Shown: positions 7,859 to 17,650, numbered from the stretch's first letter. The stretch is DNA of 64,000 nt from Caldimonas thermodepolymerans (GCF_015476235.1 NZ_CP064338.1:3162001-3226000); one strand, 5' to 3'. Translations and numbers: made by a program. Notes: generated by a model from the sequence alone, not told the origin.

Positions 7859-8845
7859 ATGGACCAGACCACCGCCCCGCCGTTGCGCTGGGGCCTGCTC
7901 GGGGCAGGCCGCATCACCGAAGGCGCGCTGATTCCGGCGCTGCGCGCACAGGGCGCCGCCCTGGTGGCGATCGGCTGCCGCGACGCGGCGCGCGGGCAGG
8001 ACTACGCGCAGCGGCACGGCATTCCGCATGCCCTGTCGTATGCCGACCTGCTCGCACGCGAGGACATCGACGCGGTCTACATCGGACTGCACAACAGCGC
8101 CCACCTGCCGTGGACGCTGGCCGCACTGGCCGCGGGCAAGCACGTGCTGTGCGAGAAGCCGCTGGCACTGGACGCCGGCGAGGTGCGCCGCATGCAGCAG
8201 GCGCAGGCCGCCAGCGGCCGGCTGGTGCACGAGGCCTTCATGTACCGCTACCACCCGCAGATCGAGCGCCTGTGCGCGCTGGTGCACGGCGGCGAGCTGG
8301 GCGAGCTGCAGGCGATGCGCGGGGCCTTCGGCTTCCGCCTGGACCGCGCGCAGGACAGCCGCTGGGACCCGACGCTGGGCGGCGGCGCGCTGTACGACGT
8401 CGGCTGCTACCCCTTGAGCCTGATGCGGCTGCTCACCGGCGCCCGCCCGCAGGTGCACGACGTGCGGGCACGCCGCGGCGGCCAGGGCGTGGACGTGCTG
8501 GCGCACGTCGTGCTCGGCTTCGGCGAGGTGCTCGGGCACTTCGATTGCGGCTTCTCGCTGCCGGCGCTGGATGCGTACTTCGAGGTCATCGGCACGCGCG
8601 GCAGCGCGCGCCTGACCCATCCGTTCCTCGCCAAGGGCATCGAGACGGAGCTGGTCGTGCGCATCGGCGAGACGCAGCGCACCGAGCGCTTCGCTGCGGT
8701 CGACCCTTACCGGCTGATGGTCGCGCACTTCGAGCGCGCGGTGCGCGGCCACGCTGCGCTGCGCTGGGGCCTCGACGATGCCCTGGAGCAGGCCGAGGCC
8801 CTGGACGCGATCTTCGCGCGGCTGCAGTGGAGCGAGGCGCGCTAG
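7859..8845 (+). CDS. Gfo/Idh/MocA-family oxidoreductase
   Basis: 328 residues. The Rossmann start WGLLGAGRITEGAL and the segment CEKPLALDAGEV (the conserved EKP lysine) are hallmarks of the family; GGGALYDVGCYPLSLMRLL is the typical C-terminal domain motif. Such enzymes oxidise or reduce sugars, inositols or other small alcohols with NAD(P). No pathway neighbours hint at the substrate: the gene stands between a copper chaperone and the convergent end of a TRAP operon. The specific function is unknown. Confidence 0.85.
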   Translation: MDQTTAPPLRWGLLGAGRITEGALIPALRAQGAALVAIGCRDAARGQDYAQRHGIPHALSYADLLAREDIDAVYIGLHNSAHLPWTLAALAAGKHVLCEKPLALDAGEVRRMQQAQAASGRLVHEAFMYRYHPQIERLCALVHGGELGELQAMRGAFGFRLDRAQDSRWDPTLGGGALYDVGCYPLSLMRLLTGARPQVHDVRARRGGQGVDVLAHVVLGFGEVLGHFDCGFSLPALDAYFEVIGTRGSARLTHPFLAKGIETELVVRIGETQRTERFAAVDPYRLMVAHFERAVRGHAALRWGLDDALEQAEALDAIFARLQWSEAR

Positions 8846-8858
8846 CGCCGCCGCGCCG

Positions 8859-10184
8859 CTAGTCGAACAGCCACCAGACGGCCCCCAGGCTCAGCGCCGG
8901 CACGAACAGCAGCATCGCCACGCGCAGCACGTCGCTGAGCAGGAAGGGCAGCACGCCCTTGTAGGTCTCGACCATCGGCACGTCCTTGCAGATGCTGTTG
9001 ACCACGTACACGTTCAGGCCCACGGGCGGGGCGATCAGGCCGATCTGCACCACCATCAGCACCAGCACGCCGAACCAGATCGCCTTTTCCTGCAGGTCCA
9101 GGTTCCACAGCTCCAGGCCCATGATGGCGGGGAACAGCACCGGGATGGTCAGCAGCACCATCGACAGCTCGTCCATCACGCAGCCGAGGATCACGTAGAA
9201 CACCAGCACGCAGGCCACCACGACCAGCGGCGCGATGTCCAGGCCGGCGACCCACTGCGCGAGGTTGGCCGGCATCTGCGTCAGCGCGAGCGACGCGTTC
9301 ATCATGTCGGCGCCGAGGAAGATCATGAACACCATCGCCGAGGTCTCGGCCATGCCGAGGAAGGCATTCCGGATCCCCTGCAGCGTCAGCTCGCGCTTGA
9401 CGAGCCCGGCAACGAAGGTGCCGAGCGCACCGACCGCCGCGCCCTCGGTGGGCGTGAACACGCCGAGGTAGATGCCGCCGAACACGACCACGAAGACGGT
9501 CGCGATCGGCCACACGCCGGCCAGCGCCTTCCAGCGCTCGCGCCAGGGCAGCGGCTCGGCCGGCTGCGCGAGGTCGGGCCGTACGCGGCAGTAGATCGCG
9601 GTGACCACGATGTAGCCGAGCGCCGCGATCATCCCCGGCACGAAGGCGGCGGCGAACAGCTTGGCGATGTTCTGCTCGGTGAGGATGGCATAGACCACCA
9701 GCGGCACCGACGGCGGGATCAGGATGCCCAGCGAGCCGCTGGTCGCCAGCACGCCGGTCGACAGCCGCCCGGCATAGCCGTGCGCCTTCATCTCGGGGTA
9801 GGCCACCTGGGCGATGGTGGCCGAGGTCGCGACCGACGAGCCGCACACCGCGCCGAACGCCGCCGCGGCCATCACCGCCGCCATGCCCAGCCCGCCGCGG
9901 ATGTGCCCGATGAAGGCCGCCGCGGCCCGGAACAGGTCGCGCGACAGTCCGCCCTGGGTGGCGAACTGGCCCATCAGCAGGAACAGCGGGATGACCGACA
10001 GGTCGTAGACCGTCAGCCGTGCGACCGCCGAGCCCTTGAGCGTGTTGAGCAGCGCGAGGTCGCTGGTCATCGCCCAGTAGCCGATCGCCCCCGGGATGAA
10101 CATCGCCGCGGCGATGGGCACGCGCAGCGCCATCAGCACGAGCATCGCGGAGAACATCACGATGCCGATCGTGGTACCGCTCAT
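8859..10184 (-). CDS. TRAP transporter large permease (DctM family)
   Basis: 441 residues, almost wholly hydrophobic with about 12 membrane segments. The sequences IPLFLLMGQFA, GGLGMAAVMAAAAFGAVCGSSVATSATI and LIPPSVPLVVYAIL are typical DctM motifs. It is the sodium-driven translocation channel of a tripartite ATP-independent transporter for organic acids. Its ATG overlaps the stop of the small permease gene by ATGA. As the last gene of the homogentisate operon it most likely helps import the aromatic acid feeding that pathway (inference). Confidence 0.93.
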   Translation of the reverse strand: MSGTTIGIVMFSAMLVLMALRVPIAAAMFIPGAIGYWAMTSDLALLNTLKGSAVARLTVYDLSVIPLFLLMGQFATQGGLSRDLFRAAAAFIGHIRGGLGMAAVMAAAAFGAVCGSSVATSATIAQVAYPEMKAHGYAGRLSTGVLATSGSLGILIPPSVPLVVYAILTEQNIAKLFAAAFVPGMIAALGYIVVTAIYCRVRPDLAQPAEPLPWRERWKALAGVWPIATVFVVVFGGIYLGVFTPTEGAAVGALGTFVAGLVKRELTLQGIRNAFLGMAETSAMVFMIFLGADMMNASLALTQMPANLAQWVAGLDIAPLVVVACVLVFYVILGCVMDELSMVLLTIPVLFPAIMGLELWNLDLQEKAIWFGVLVLMVVQIGLIAPPVGLNVYVVNSICKDVPMVETYKGVLPFLLSDVLRVAMLLFVPALSLGAVWWLFD

Positions 10185-10675
10185 GCCACGCCCCCGGGAT
10201 TCCAGGGCCGGTCACGCAGCTGTGCCCAGGCCTGGCACAGCGCGATCACCAGCGTCAGCGCGAAGCCCGGCGCGAGCACGGCGTAGACCACCCACATCGG
10301 CAGCCCGAGGATCATGGAGGTCTCGCGCGCCTCCAGCACCGACTGTGCCCCCACTGCGGTGCGCCAGGCCAGCAGCGCCATCATGGCCGACAGCAGCACC
10401 GCGCCGATGCCGTCCAGCACGGCCTGCGTGCGGCGCCCGGCGCGCGCGGTGAAGAAGTCGACGATGATGTTGCCGCCGTTGAGCTGGCACCACGGCAGGC
10501 ACAGCGAGATGCACAGCGCGGTACCGAACTGGGTGAGCTCGAAGTCGCCGTGCAGCGGTGTGGACCACAGGGAACGACCGGCAATGCTCACCACCGTGAG
10601 CACTGCCACCGCGCCGGCGCACAGTCCGCCCACCAGCGCGAACCACTGCGCCGTCAAGCGTAGCAAGGTCAGCAT
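10181..10675 (-). CDS. TRAP transporter small permease (DctQ family)
   Basis: 164 residues with four predicted membrane segments and the DctQ-type pattern FGTALCISLCLPWCQLNGGNI. It is the small membrane subunit that bridges the large permease and the periplasmic binding protein. ATG at 10675 (MLTLLRLTAQ) is preceded by a GGGAG; an in-frame upstream extension enters low-complexity intergenic DNA. It overlaps the large permease gene by four bases, so translation is coupled. Confidence 0.88.
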   Translation of the reverse strand: MLTLLRLTAQWFALVGGLCAGAVAVLTVVSIAGRSLWSTPLHGDFELTQFGTALCISLCLPWCQLNGGNIIVDFFTARAGRRTQAVLDGIGAVLLSAMMALLAWRTAVGAQSVLEARETSMILGLPMWVVYAVLAPGFALTLVIALCQAWAQLRDRPWNPGGVA

Positions 10676-10763
10676 GGAAACTCCCGGGGCGATGGCCAGA
10701 GCAGCTGGTGTCGCCCCGTCACCATGCCGCCCGGTCTGCGTCGTTGGATGCCGGCACGGCCCG

Positions 10764-10783
10764 CCCGCGGCGGGCGCCGCGGG
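10764..10783. other. hairpin inside the TRAP operon
   Basis: CCCGCGGC (10764-10771) and GCCGCGGG (10776-10783) form a perfect 8-bp stem with a GGGC loop, in the 156-base gap between the binding-protein gene and the small permease gene. Such hairpins often protect upstream message or reduce read-through, so that binding protein is made in excess over the membrane subunits. There is no T-run. Confidence 0.5.
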
Positions 10784-10831
10784 TCGCCGGGCCACCCGCA
10801 TGCTGCCGCGCGGGACAGGCCCGCACCGCGC

Positions 10832-11863
10832 TCACTTGCGGTACTTGTCCAGCAGGTCGCGCGCGTCCTGCAGCATCTGCTTGCCGGGCAGGCCGGCCTT
10901 CTCCATCGCCGCGACCCATTCGTCGTACAGCGGCGCGGAGGCCTTGACCCAGTTCTCGAGCTCGGCATCAGGCAGCATGTAGAAGGTGTTGCCACGTTCC
11001 TCGGCCGGCTTGCGGCCCGGTGCGCGCGCCTCGTCCCAGGTCTTGCCGGCAATCGCCGCGAAACCCGCGCCGCTGTTGCGGTCGATCACGGCCTTCAGGT
11101 CGGCCGGCAGGCTCTCGTACTTCGCCGGGTTCATCGCGATGACGAACACCGAGGTGTACAGCGCCGGCTTGTTCAGCGGCGTCTCGGTGTGGTACTTGAC
11201 CATCTCGTGCAGCTTGACCGAGGGGATCACCTCCCAGGGCAGCACGAAGCCGTCGATCACGCCCTTGTTGACCGCCTCGGCCACGGCCGGCAGCGGCATC
11301 GCCACCGGCGTGGCGCCCAGGGTGGCCAGCAGCTTGTTGGTCTGGCGCGTCGGCGCACGCATCTTCAGGCCCTTGAAGTCGGCCAGCGTCCTGATCTGCT
11401 TGTCGCGGGTGTGCACGTAGCCCTGCTCGTGCACCGCGAACATCAGCGGCTTGACCCCGGCGAACTCCTTCTGCGCGTACTTCTGGTAGAAGTCCCAGGC
11501 CGCCTTGGAGCCCGCCTCGGCCGAGCTGGTCATGAACGGCAGTTCGAACACCTCCATGATGGGGAAGCGCCCCGCCGTGTAGCCGGGCAGCGTGAAGACC
11601 AGGTCGACCACGCCGTCCTTCGCCTGGTCGATCAGCTGGGCAGGCGTGCCGCCCAGTTGCATGGCCGGGAAGATCTGGCACTTCAGGCGGTTGTTGGACT
11701 CTGCTGCCAGCCGGTCACACCAGGGTTGCAGGATCTTGGTGGGCGGCATGGCCTGGGGGTTCCAGAAGTGGTGCACCTTGAGCGTCACTTCCTGGGCCTG
11801 GGCCCCGAAGCTGGCCCCCAGGGCCGTCAGGGCGAGAGCGCAAAGTCTGCGGAACGTCTTCAT
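10832..11863 (-). CDS. TRAP transporter periplasmic substrate-binding protein (DctP family)
   Basis: 343 residues. A signal peptide (MKTFRRLCALALTALGASF, cleavage after AQA) is followed by a DctP fold: GGTPAQLIDQAKDGVVDLVF, LGATPVAMPLPAVAEAVNKG and VIDGFVLPWEV. It captures an organic acid in the periplasm for the two permease subunits downstream. AGGAGA precedes the ATG. Its place directly after hmgA-fahA suggests an aromatic acid, for example a hydroxyphenylacetate, as ligand (inference). Confidence 0.92.
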   Translation of the reverse strand: MKTFRRLCALALTALGASFGAQAQEVTLKVHHFWNPQAMPPTKILQPWCDRLAAESNNRLKCQIFPAMQLGGTPAQLIDQAKDGVVDLVFTLPGYTAGRFPIMEVFELPFMTSSAEAGSKAAWDFYQKYAQKEFAGVKPLMFAVHEQGYVHTRDKQIRTLADFKGLKMRAPTRQTNKLLATLGATPVAMPLPAVAEAVNKGVIDGFVLPWEVIPSVKLHEMVKYHTETPLNKPALYTSVFVIAMNPAKYESLPADLKAVIDRNSGAGFAAIAGKTWDEARAPGRKPAEERGNTFYMLPDAELENWVKASAPLYDEWVAAMEKAGLPGKQMLQDARDLLDKYRK

Positions 11864-11980
11864 GGCTTTTGTCTCCTGTTGTTGGAACCGGCGGATCGGA
11901 TGACCGCCTGCTTCTCCTCGTCGTGGCGGAGCCCCGCCAACTCTGGTTTTCCGTCGGCCACGCGCCCCCGCGGCGCCCCC

Positions 11981-13309
11981 TCAGGGCGACAGCGGCACGG
12001 CCGGCAGCACGGTGCCGGCGCAGTCGCCGAAGCCGATGCGCCGGAACCCCGGCCGCTCGGCGTGGGCGCGCAGCACCACGGTGTCGCCGTCGCGCAGGAA
12101 GGTGCGCGTCTCGCCGTTGGACAGCCGCAGCTCCTGCTTGCCGCCGGCGGTCAGCTCCAGCAGCGAGCCGCCCTGCTCGGGCGACGGCCCGGACTGCGTG
12201 CCGGTGCCCAGCAGGTCGCCTGGCTGCAGGTTGCAGCCGTTGATCGTGTGGTGCGCCAGCATCTGCGCGAGGGTCCAGTAGGCCGCGTCCTTGAAGTTGG
12301 AGCGCATCAGCCGCTCGGGCGGCAGCCCGGCCTCGCGCATCGCGGCGGTCTGCAGCCAGACCTCGAGCTCCAAGTCCAGCGCGCCGCGCTCGCGGTTCTC
12401 GGCCCCGTCGAGGTACGGCAGCGGCTGCGGCTCGCCCTCGGCGCGCACGAAGGGCGCGCGGAACGGCTCCAGCGCCTCCATCGTGACGATCCACGGCGAG
12501 ATCGTGGTGGCGAAGTTCTTCGCGAGGAAGGGCCCCAGCGGCTGGTACTCCCAGGCCTGCAGGTCGCGCGCGGACCAGTCGTTGAGCAGCACCAGGCCGA
12601 ACAGGTGCTCCTCGGCCTCGGCCATCGGCACCGGGCGGCCGAGCGGGTTGCCCGGGCCAACGAAGGCGCCCAGCTCCAGCTCGTAGTCCAGGCGCCGGCA
12701 CGGGCCGAACTCGGGCACGTCGGCCGCGCCCTTGATCTGCCCCTGCGGGCGATGGAAGGACTGGCCGCTGACGCCGATCGACGAGGTGCGCCCGTGGTAG
12801 CCGATCGGCACCCACTTGTAGTTGGGCATCAGCGGGTTGTCGGGACGGAACAGCTTGCCCACCGAGGTGGCATGGTGGATGCCGGTGTAGAAGTCGGTGT
12901 AGCCGTCGATGCGGCACGGCACGGCGAGCTCGACCGCGGACTGCGCCACCAGGCACGGCTGCAGCCGTGCCTGCTGCGCGCTGCCCTGGCGCAGCGCCTG
13001 CGACAGCGCGCGGCGCAGGCCCACGCGCACGCCGCGGCCCTGGGCCATGAAGGCGTTGAGCTGGCCCGGGGCGCAGGCCCTGAGCGCGGCGACCACGTCG
13101 TCGGGCAGCACGCCCGCGTCGGCGGCAGCCAGCAGGTCCACGACCTGGTCGCCGATCGCCACGCCGGGGCGGAAGCCCTCGGCGGAGCCGGCACGGCGGA
13201 ACATGCCGATCGGCAGGTTCTGGATCGGGAAGTCGGTGGCCGGCGCATTGGCGCTCTCGACCCAGCTGGTCAGCGAGGCGTCGTGGGTGTCGTCAATGCG
13301 GTACATCAT
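11981..13309 (-). CDS. fahA: fumarylacetoacetase
   Basis: 442 residues, the usual size for fumarylacetoacetate hydrolase, which splits fumarylacetoacetate to fumarate and acetoacetate, the last step of homogentisate breakdown. Seen are [11 protein letters not shown] (metal-binding acidic residues), [20 protein letters not shown] and GTGTQSGP. The start ATGATG at 13309 overlaps the hmgA stop codon (ATGA), so the two are translationally coupled. The isomerase for maleylacetoacetate (MaiA) is not in this operon. Confidence 0.94.
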   Translation of the reverse strand: MMYRIDDTHDASLTSWVESANAPATDFPIQNLPIGMFRRAGSAEGFRPGVAIGDQVVDLLAAADAGVLPDDVVAALRACAPGQLNAFMAQGRGVRVGLRRALSQALRQGSAQQARLQPCLVAQSAVELAVPCRIDGYTDFYTGIHHATSVGKLFRPDNPLMPNYKWVPIGYHGRTSSIGVSGQSFHRPQGQIKGAADVPEFGPCRRLDYELELGAFVGPGNPLGRPVPMAEAEEHLFGLVLLNDWSARDLQAWEYQPLGPFLAKNFATTISPWIVTMEALEPFRAPFVRAEGEPQPLPYLDGAENRERGALDLELEVWLQTAAMREAGLPPERLMRSNFKDAAYWTLAQMLAHHTINGCNLQPGDLLGTGTQSGPSPEQGGSLLELTAGGKQELRLSNGETRTFLRDGDTVVLRAHAERPGFRRIGFGDCAGTVLPAVPLSP

Positions 13310-14604
13310 GCCCCCTTGAACTGGTCGCGCAGGCCCTGCCAGCACTCGGCGTAGCGGGTGTCGAGCGCGCCTGCGGTCATCGCGAACTCGGTCGGAACGA
13401 AACGGTAACGGCTTTCGAACATGAAGGCCATGGTGTTATCCAGCTTTTCAGGCACCAGCTTCGCGTTGCTGGCCTTCTCGAAGGCCTCGGTGTCGGGCCC
13501 GTGCGGCACCATGCAGTTGTGCAGCGAGGCGCCGCCCGGCTTGAAGCCTTCGGGCTTGGCATCGTACTGGCCGTAGACCAGCCCCATGAACTCGCTCATC
13601 ACGTTGCGGTGGTACCACGGCGGACGGAAGGTGTCCTCGGCGACCATCCAGCGCGGCGGGAAGATCACGAAGTCGCAGTTCGCGGTGCCCGGGGTGTCCG
13701 ACGGCGAGGTCAGCACCGTGAAGATGGACGGATCGGGATGGTCGAAGCTGACCGTGCCGATCACCATGAAGTTCGCCGTGTCGTACTTGTACGGCACCAG
13801 GTTGCCGTGCCAGGCCACCACGTTGAACGGTGACTGCACCAGCGACGCGATCCACAGCGCGCCGCCGAACTTCTTCACCAGCTCGTAGCCACCGGGCTCG
13901 CGCTCCCAGGCCGCCACGGGGGTGCGGAAGTCGCGCGGGTTGGCCAGCCCGTTGGAGCCGATCGGCCCCAGCTCGGGCAGCCGGAAGAAGGCGCCGTAGT
14001 TCTCGCAGACGTAGCCGCGCGACGGGCCGTCGGGCAGCGCCACCTTGAACACCATGCCGCGCGGCACGACGGCGATCTCGCCGGGACGCACCTCCATCAC
14101 GCCCAGCTCGGTGGTGATCACCAGCCGGCCCTGCTGCGGCACGAACAGCATCTCGCCGTCGGCGTTGACGAAGGCGCGCCGCTGCATCGAGCGGTTGGCC
14201 AGGTACACGTGCGCCGCAATGCCGGCCTGCGCGTCGGCATCGCCGTTGGCGACGATGGTGCGCAGGCCGTCGACGAAGTCGGTCGGCGCCTCGGGGATGG
14301 GGAACGGGTTCCAGCGCAGCGGCTCGGGGCCTGCCTGCACGCCCCCGGCCGCCCCGGTGCGCCAGTACGGCTGCTCGTAGGGCCGGTAGCTGCCGCTGAC
14401 CACCGAAGGCTGGCGGCGGTACATCCAGGTGCGGCGGTTGGCCGCGCGCGGCGCCGTGAAGGCGGTGCCGGACAGCAGTTCCGGGTACAGGTCGTACGGC
14501 GCGCGCTGCGGGCTGTTGCGCCCCTGCGGCAGCGCGCCGGGCAGCGCCTCGCTGGCGAACTCGTTGCCGAAGCCGGTGAGGTAGGAAAGGGTCGAGTCAG
14601 TCAC
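13306..14604 (-). CDS. hmgA: homogentisate 1,2-dioxygenase
   Basis: 432 residues. The iron-site region is clear: [16 protein letters not shown] carries ligand His and Glu, and [11 protein letters not shown] carries the other His. The N-terminus [21 protein letters not shown] is diagnostic of the family. It opens the ring of homogentisate to maleylacetoacetate using O2 and Fe(II). The start is GTG at 14604; no ATG fits the conserved N-terminus. It is followed by fahA with a four-base overlap and preceded by the DUF2783 gene. Confidence 0.96.
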   Translation of the reverse strand: MTDSTLSYLTGFGNEFASEALPGALPQGRNSPQRAPYDLYPELLSGTAFTAPRAANRRTWMYRRQPSVVSGSYRPYEQPYWRTGAAGGVQAGPEPLRWNPFPIPEAPTDFVDGLRTIVANGDADAQAGIAAHVYLANRSMQRRAFVNADGEMLFVPQQGRLVITTELGVMEVRPGEIAVVPRGMVFKVALPDGPSRGYVCENYGAFFRLPELGPIGSNGLANPRDFRTPVAAWEREPGGYELVKKFGGALWIASLVQSPFNVVAWHGNLVPYKYDTANFMVIGTVSFDHPDPSIFTVLTSPSDTPGTANCDFVIFPPRWMVAEDTFRPPWYHRNVMSEFMGLVYGQYDAKPEGFKPGGASLHNCMVPHGPDTEAFEKASNAKLVPEKLDNTMAFMFESRYRFVPTEFAMTAGALDTRYAECWQGLRDQFKGA

Positions 14605-14632
14605 GATCGGTGTCCAAACGTCGGAAGGAAGG

Positions 14633-14866
14633 TCAGGCCGGCTGCCCTGCGGCAGCCTCGGGGTGATTCAGCAGCACGCTGGCACGCGCGGCCTCCAGCG
14701 CCTGGCGCAGCACGGCCAGCTCGCCGATGTGGTTGGCCAGCAGCAGCACCAGCTTGGCGTTGAGCTCGTGGCTCTGCGCGGTGCTGAGGTCGCGGTGGGT
14801 CTCGATCAGCGCCTCGTAGAACTCGTCGGGCGCCTCCAGGTGCGGTTCGGTGATCAGGGTCGACAT
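14633..14866 (-). CDS. DUF2783 small protein
   Basis: 77 residues, predicted all-helical ([40 protein letters not shown]), matching what I know as DUF2783. Members usually stand beside an FAD-dependent aromatic hydroxylase, as here, where the hydroxylase gene ends four bases upstream. The role is unknown; it may be a stabilising partner of the hydroxylase. The ATG at 14866 begins the coherent domain. Confidence 0.8.
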   Translation of the reverse strand: MSTLITEPHLEAPDEFYEALIETHRDLSTAQSHELNAKLVLLLANHIGELAVLRQALEAARASVLLNHPEAAAGQPA

Positions 14867-14870
14867 GGCA

Positions 14871-16571
14871 TCAGCCTCCAGGCAGGCACAACGCCCGCCG
14901 CATCGCGCGCCCGAGCGCCGGCCCGTCGGGGCGCCGCCAGCGCGCGCAGACATGCTGGTCGGGGCGCAGCAGGTAGACCGTGCCGGGCGCGCCGTCGTAG
15001 CGCTGGGCCAGCAGCCCCTCGCGGTCTTCCAGCACCACCGCATCGGCCACGTCCGGGGCCGCGGCACCGCGGGGCACGACCACCAGCACCGCCAGCGGCG
15101 CCAGCCCCTGCGCGCCGGCGCGCAGCGCGGCCACCTGGGCCGCCGCGTCCGGCCCGCCGCCGAACAGCAGCGCGACGAAGCGGCTGCCGTGCAGCTCGCG
15201 CAGCAGCCAGCCGTCGCGGCCGTCCGCCAGGCGCCGCACCGGCGCGTCGGCCGCCGGCGCGCCCGGCACCAGGCCGGCGGCGAACGGCTCGGCATCGGGC
15301 GTGTTGAGCGGCGAGTCCTTCAGCACCGCCGGCACCGACAGCCGCCCGCTGTTGACCAGCCGGCGCGCGAACGGGTGCGTCTTGGACAGGTCCAGCACCG
15401 CGTCGCGGAACAGGCGGCTGACCTCGCTCTTGGGCGTGATGAAGTCGGTCGAGCGCGTCGAGTTGAGGATGTTCTCGTCGGCGGCGTACTCGCGCTCGCT
15501 CGCGTAGCTGTCGAGCAGCGCGTCGGGCGCCTGGCCGCGCAGCACCGCCGCCAGCTTCCAGGCGAGGTTCTCGGCATCCTGCACGCCCGAGTTCGCGCCG
15601 CGCGCGCCGAACGGCGAGACCAGGTGCGCCGCGTCGCCGGCGAACAGCACCCGGCCGTGGCGGAACTTCTCCATGCGCAGGCACGAGAAGGTGTAGACGC
15701 TGACCCATTCCAGCTCGAAGGGCTGTGCCTCGCCGAGCAGCGCGCGCACGCGCGGGATCACGTTCTCGGGCTGCTTCGCCGCCTCGGGGTCGGCGTCCCA
15801 GCCGAGCTGGAAGTCCACCCGCCAGACATGGTCCGGCTGCATGTGCAGCAGCACGCTCTGGTTGCGGTGGAACGGCGGGTCGAACCAGAACCAGCGCTCG
15901 GCCGGCGCGATGCGCGCCGGCACGCGGATGTCGGCGATCAGGAAGCGGTCGCGGAACACGCGGCCCTTGCTCTCCAGGCCGAGCAGCTGGCGCAGCGTCG
16001 AGCGCGAGCCGTCGCAGGCGGCCACGTAGTCGGCACGCAGCGCGTAGGGCCCCTCGGGCGTCTCGACCGTCAGGCGCACGCCGCCGGCGTCCTGTTCGAG
16101 GCCCGTCACCTTGTGCCGCCAGCGCAGGTCGATCTGCGGCAGCTGCCGGGCGCGCTCGACCAGGTAGCCCTCGCAGTAGTACTGCTGCAGGTTGATGAAG
16201 GCCGGGCGCTCGTGGCCGCGCTCGGGCAGCAGGTCGAACTGGTAGACCTGCTCGTGGCGGAAGAACACCTTGCCGACGTTCCACGACACGCCCTTGGCGA
16301 CCATGCGGTCGCCGCAGCCGAGGCGGTCCCAGATCTCCAGCGTGCGCTTGGCGAAGCAGATCGCGCGCGAGCCGGTCGACAGCCGGCTGCCGCTGTCGAG
16401 CACCACGCTCGCGATGCCCTGCTGGGCCAGGTCGATCGCCAGGCTCAGCCCCACCGGGCCGGCACCGACGATGACCACCGGGTGATGCACCGCCTGCTGC
16501 GCATCCTGGTCGGCGCTGCGCCGGTAGGCGAACTCCAGCGCCTGGTAGTCGACGGCGTCGTCGCGCTCCAT
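14871..16571 (-). CDS. FAD-dependent aromatic-ring hydroxylase (MhpA/phenol hydroxylase-like)
   Basis: 566 residues of the class A flavoprotein monooxygenase family. It has the ADP-binding motif VVIVGAGPVGLSLAIDLA, the DG motif AACDGSRSTLRQLL and the GD motif GDAAHLVSPFGARG, then a C-terminal thioredoxin-like tail. Such enzymes hydroxylate phenolic acids with NAD(P)H and O2. In an operon with hmgA and fahA, the natural guess is formation of homogentisate, for instance 3-hydroxyphenylacetate 6-hydroxylation; this is inference. It lies 28 bases downstream of the MBL gene. Confidence 0.85.
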   Translation of the reverse strand: MERDDAVDYQALEFAYRRSADQDAQQAVHHPVVIVGAGPVGLSLAIDLAQQGIASVVLDSGSRLSTGSRAICFAKRTLEIWDRLGCGDRMVAKGVSWNVGKVFFRHEQVYQFDLLPERGHERPAFINLQQYYCEGYLVERARQLPQIDLRWRHKVTGLEQDAGGVRLTVETPEGPYALRADYVAACDGSRSTLRQLLGLESKGRVFRDRFLIADIRVPARIAPAERWFWFDPPFHRNQSVLLHMQPDHVWRVDFQLGWDADPEAAKQPENVIPRVRALLGEAQPFELEWVSVYTFSCLRMEKFRHGRVLFAGDAAHLVSPFGARGANSGVQDAENLAWKLAAVLRGQAPDALLDSYASEREYAADENILNSTRSTDFITPKSEVSRLFRDAVLDLSKTHPFARRLVNSGRLSVPAVLKDSPLNTPDAEPFAAGLVPGAPAADAPVRRLADGRDGWLLRELHGSRFVALLFGGGPDAAAQVAALRAGAQGLAPLAVLVVVPRGAAAPDVADAVVLEDREGLLAQRYDGAPGTVYLLRPDQHVCARWRRPDGPALGRAMRRALCLPGG

Positions 16572-16599
16572 GGGCTGCCCCCTGCGTCGTCGCGCCGGC

Positions 16600-17553
16600 T
16601 CAGGACTCGAGCGCGGCCCACATCTGGCGATCGCGCTCGGCGGTCCAGACGCGCGGGTCGGGGTAGCCGGTCAGCTCGTCGTAGCAGCGCGTCACGTCGA
16701 ACGGCATGCAGTGGTCGAAGATCACCCAGTGGCCGTACTTGGGCTGCAGCCGGGCGTAGGTCTCCTTGTAGACCGCGTTGAGGTCCTTGCCGGCCTTGAC
16801 GCCCGCCTCGACGCAGGCGCGCACGTCGGCGATGAAGGCGCGCGTGCCGGCCAGCCCCTGCTGCACCTGCTCGGGCGTGGTCAGCGCCGCGCCGCGGCCG
16901 GGCACGAGCTTCTCGGGCTGCAGGGCCGCGACCCGGTCCAGCGTCTCGGGCCAGTCGTGGAAGTAGGCGTCGCCGGCGTACGGGGTGGCGTCGAACTCGA
17001 CCAGGTCGCCGGAGAACAGGATCTTCTGCTGCGGCAGCCAGGCCACCGTGTCGCCCTTGGTGTGGCCGCGGCCCAGCTGCAGCAGCTGCACTTCCAGCTG
17101 GCCGAGCCAGATGATCATCTTGCCGGTGAAGGTGATGGTGGGCCAGGTCAGGCCCGGCGGCACCGTCTCGACGTTGCGGAACAGGCGCGGGAAGCGGCCG
17201 ATCTCGCTGGCCTTGTCGGCCTCGCCGCGCTCGACGATCAGGTCGTAGGTGTCCTGGCTGGCGATGATGTGCTCGGGCTGGTAGGCGCTGGCGCCCAGCA
17301 CGCGCACCGCGTGGTAGTGGCTCAGCACCACGTACTTGATCGGCTTGTCGGTGACCTCGCGGATGCGGCGGATCACGTCCTGCGCCATCGCCGGCGTGGC
17401 CTGGGTGTCGATCACCATCACCGCGTCGTCGCCTACGATCACGCCCGTGTTCGGGTCGCCCTCGGCGGTGTAGGCGTAGGCGTTGTCGGACAGCTTGGTG
17501 AACGTGACCTGCTTGTCCTGCAGGTCCGCCTGGCTGGCAAAGGCTTTGCTCAT
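16600..17553 (-). CDS. MBL-fold protein with altered metal-binding motif
   Basis: 317 residues of the metallo-beta-lactamase fold. The usual HxHxDH motif reads HYHAVR (residues 79-84), so the Asp and last His are replaced; GRGHTKGD and LFSGDLVEFD keep the later His and Asp, but the final His motif reads VPGRGAAL. At most a partial metal site remains. ATG at 17553 follows GGGAG. It is the first gene of the aromatic operon, divergent from an IclR regulator; a lactone or thioester hydrolase role is possible, but the function is unknown. Confidence 0.8.
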   Translation of the reverse strand: MSKAFASQADLQDKQVTFTKLSDNAYAYTAEGDPNTGVIVGDDAVMVIDTQATPAMAQDVIRRIREVTDKPIKYVVLSHYHAVRVLGASAYQPEHIIASQDTYDLIVERGEADKASEIGRFPRLFRNVETVPPGLTWPTITFTGKMIIWLGQLEVQLLQLGRGHTKGDTVAWLPQQKILFSGDLVEFDATPYAGDAYFHDWPETLDRVAALQPEKLVPGRGAALTTPEQVQQGLAGTRAFIADVRACVEAGVKAGKDLNAVYKETYARLQPKYGHWVIFDHCMPFDVTRCYDELTGYPDPRVWTAERDRQMWAALES

Positions 17554-17616
17554 CGTGCGTCTCCCGGGGCGACGGTTTGATTTGGACAAATCGCTTCGTC
17601 CATGACGAATTTTTGA

Positions 17617-17650
17617 TTGATGTTAGTTAACTCGTTTGCTAATGTCTAAC
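17617..17650 (+). promoter_or_regulatory. candidate promoter and operator of the homogentisate-operon IclR regulator
   Basis: TTGATG (17617-17622) and TAATGT (17640-17645) are 17 bases apart in an AT-rich island between the divergent IclR and MBL genes. The palindrome AGTTAACT (17625-17632) lies between them, and GTTAG (17622-17626) with CTAAC (17646-17650) forms a wider dyad. A regulator bound here would block its own promoter and could control the divergent operon. Confidence 0.45.

Noticed and set aside
8843-8861. TAGCG...CGCTA repeat between the Gfo/Idh and DctM stops as a terminator
   Set aside because: Only 5 bp of stem with a 9-base loop, formed mostly by the two TAG stop codons in opposite directions.
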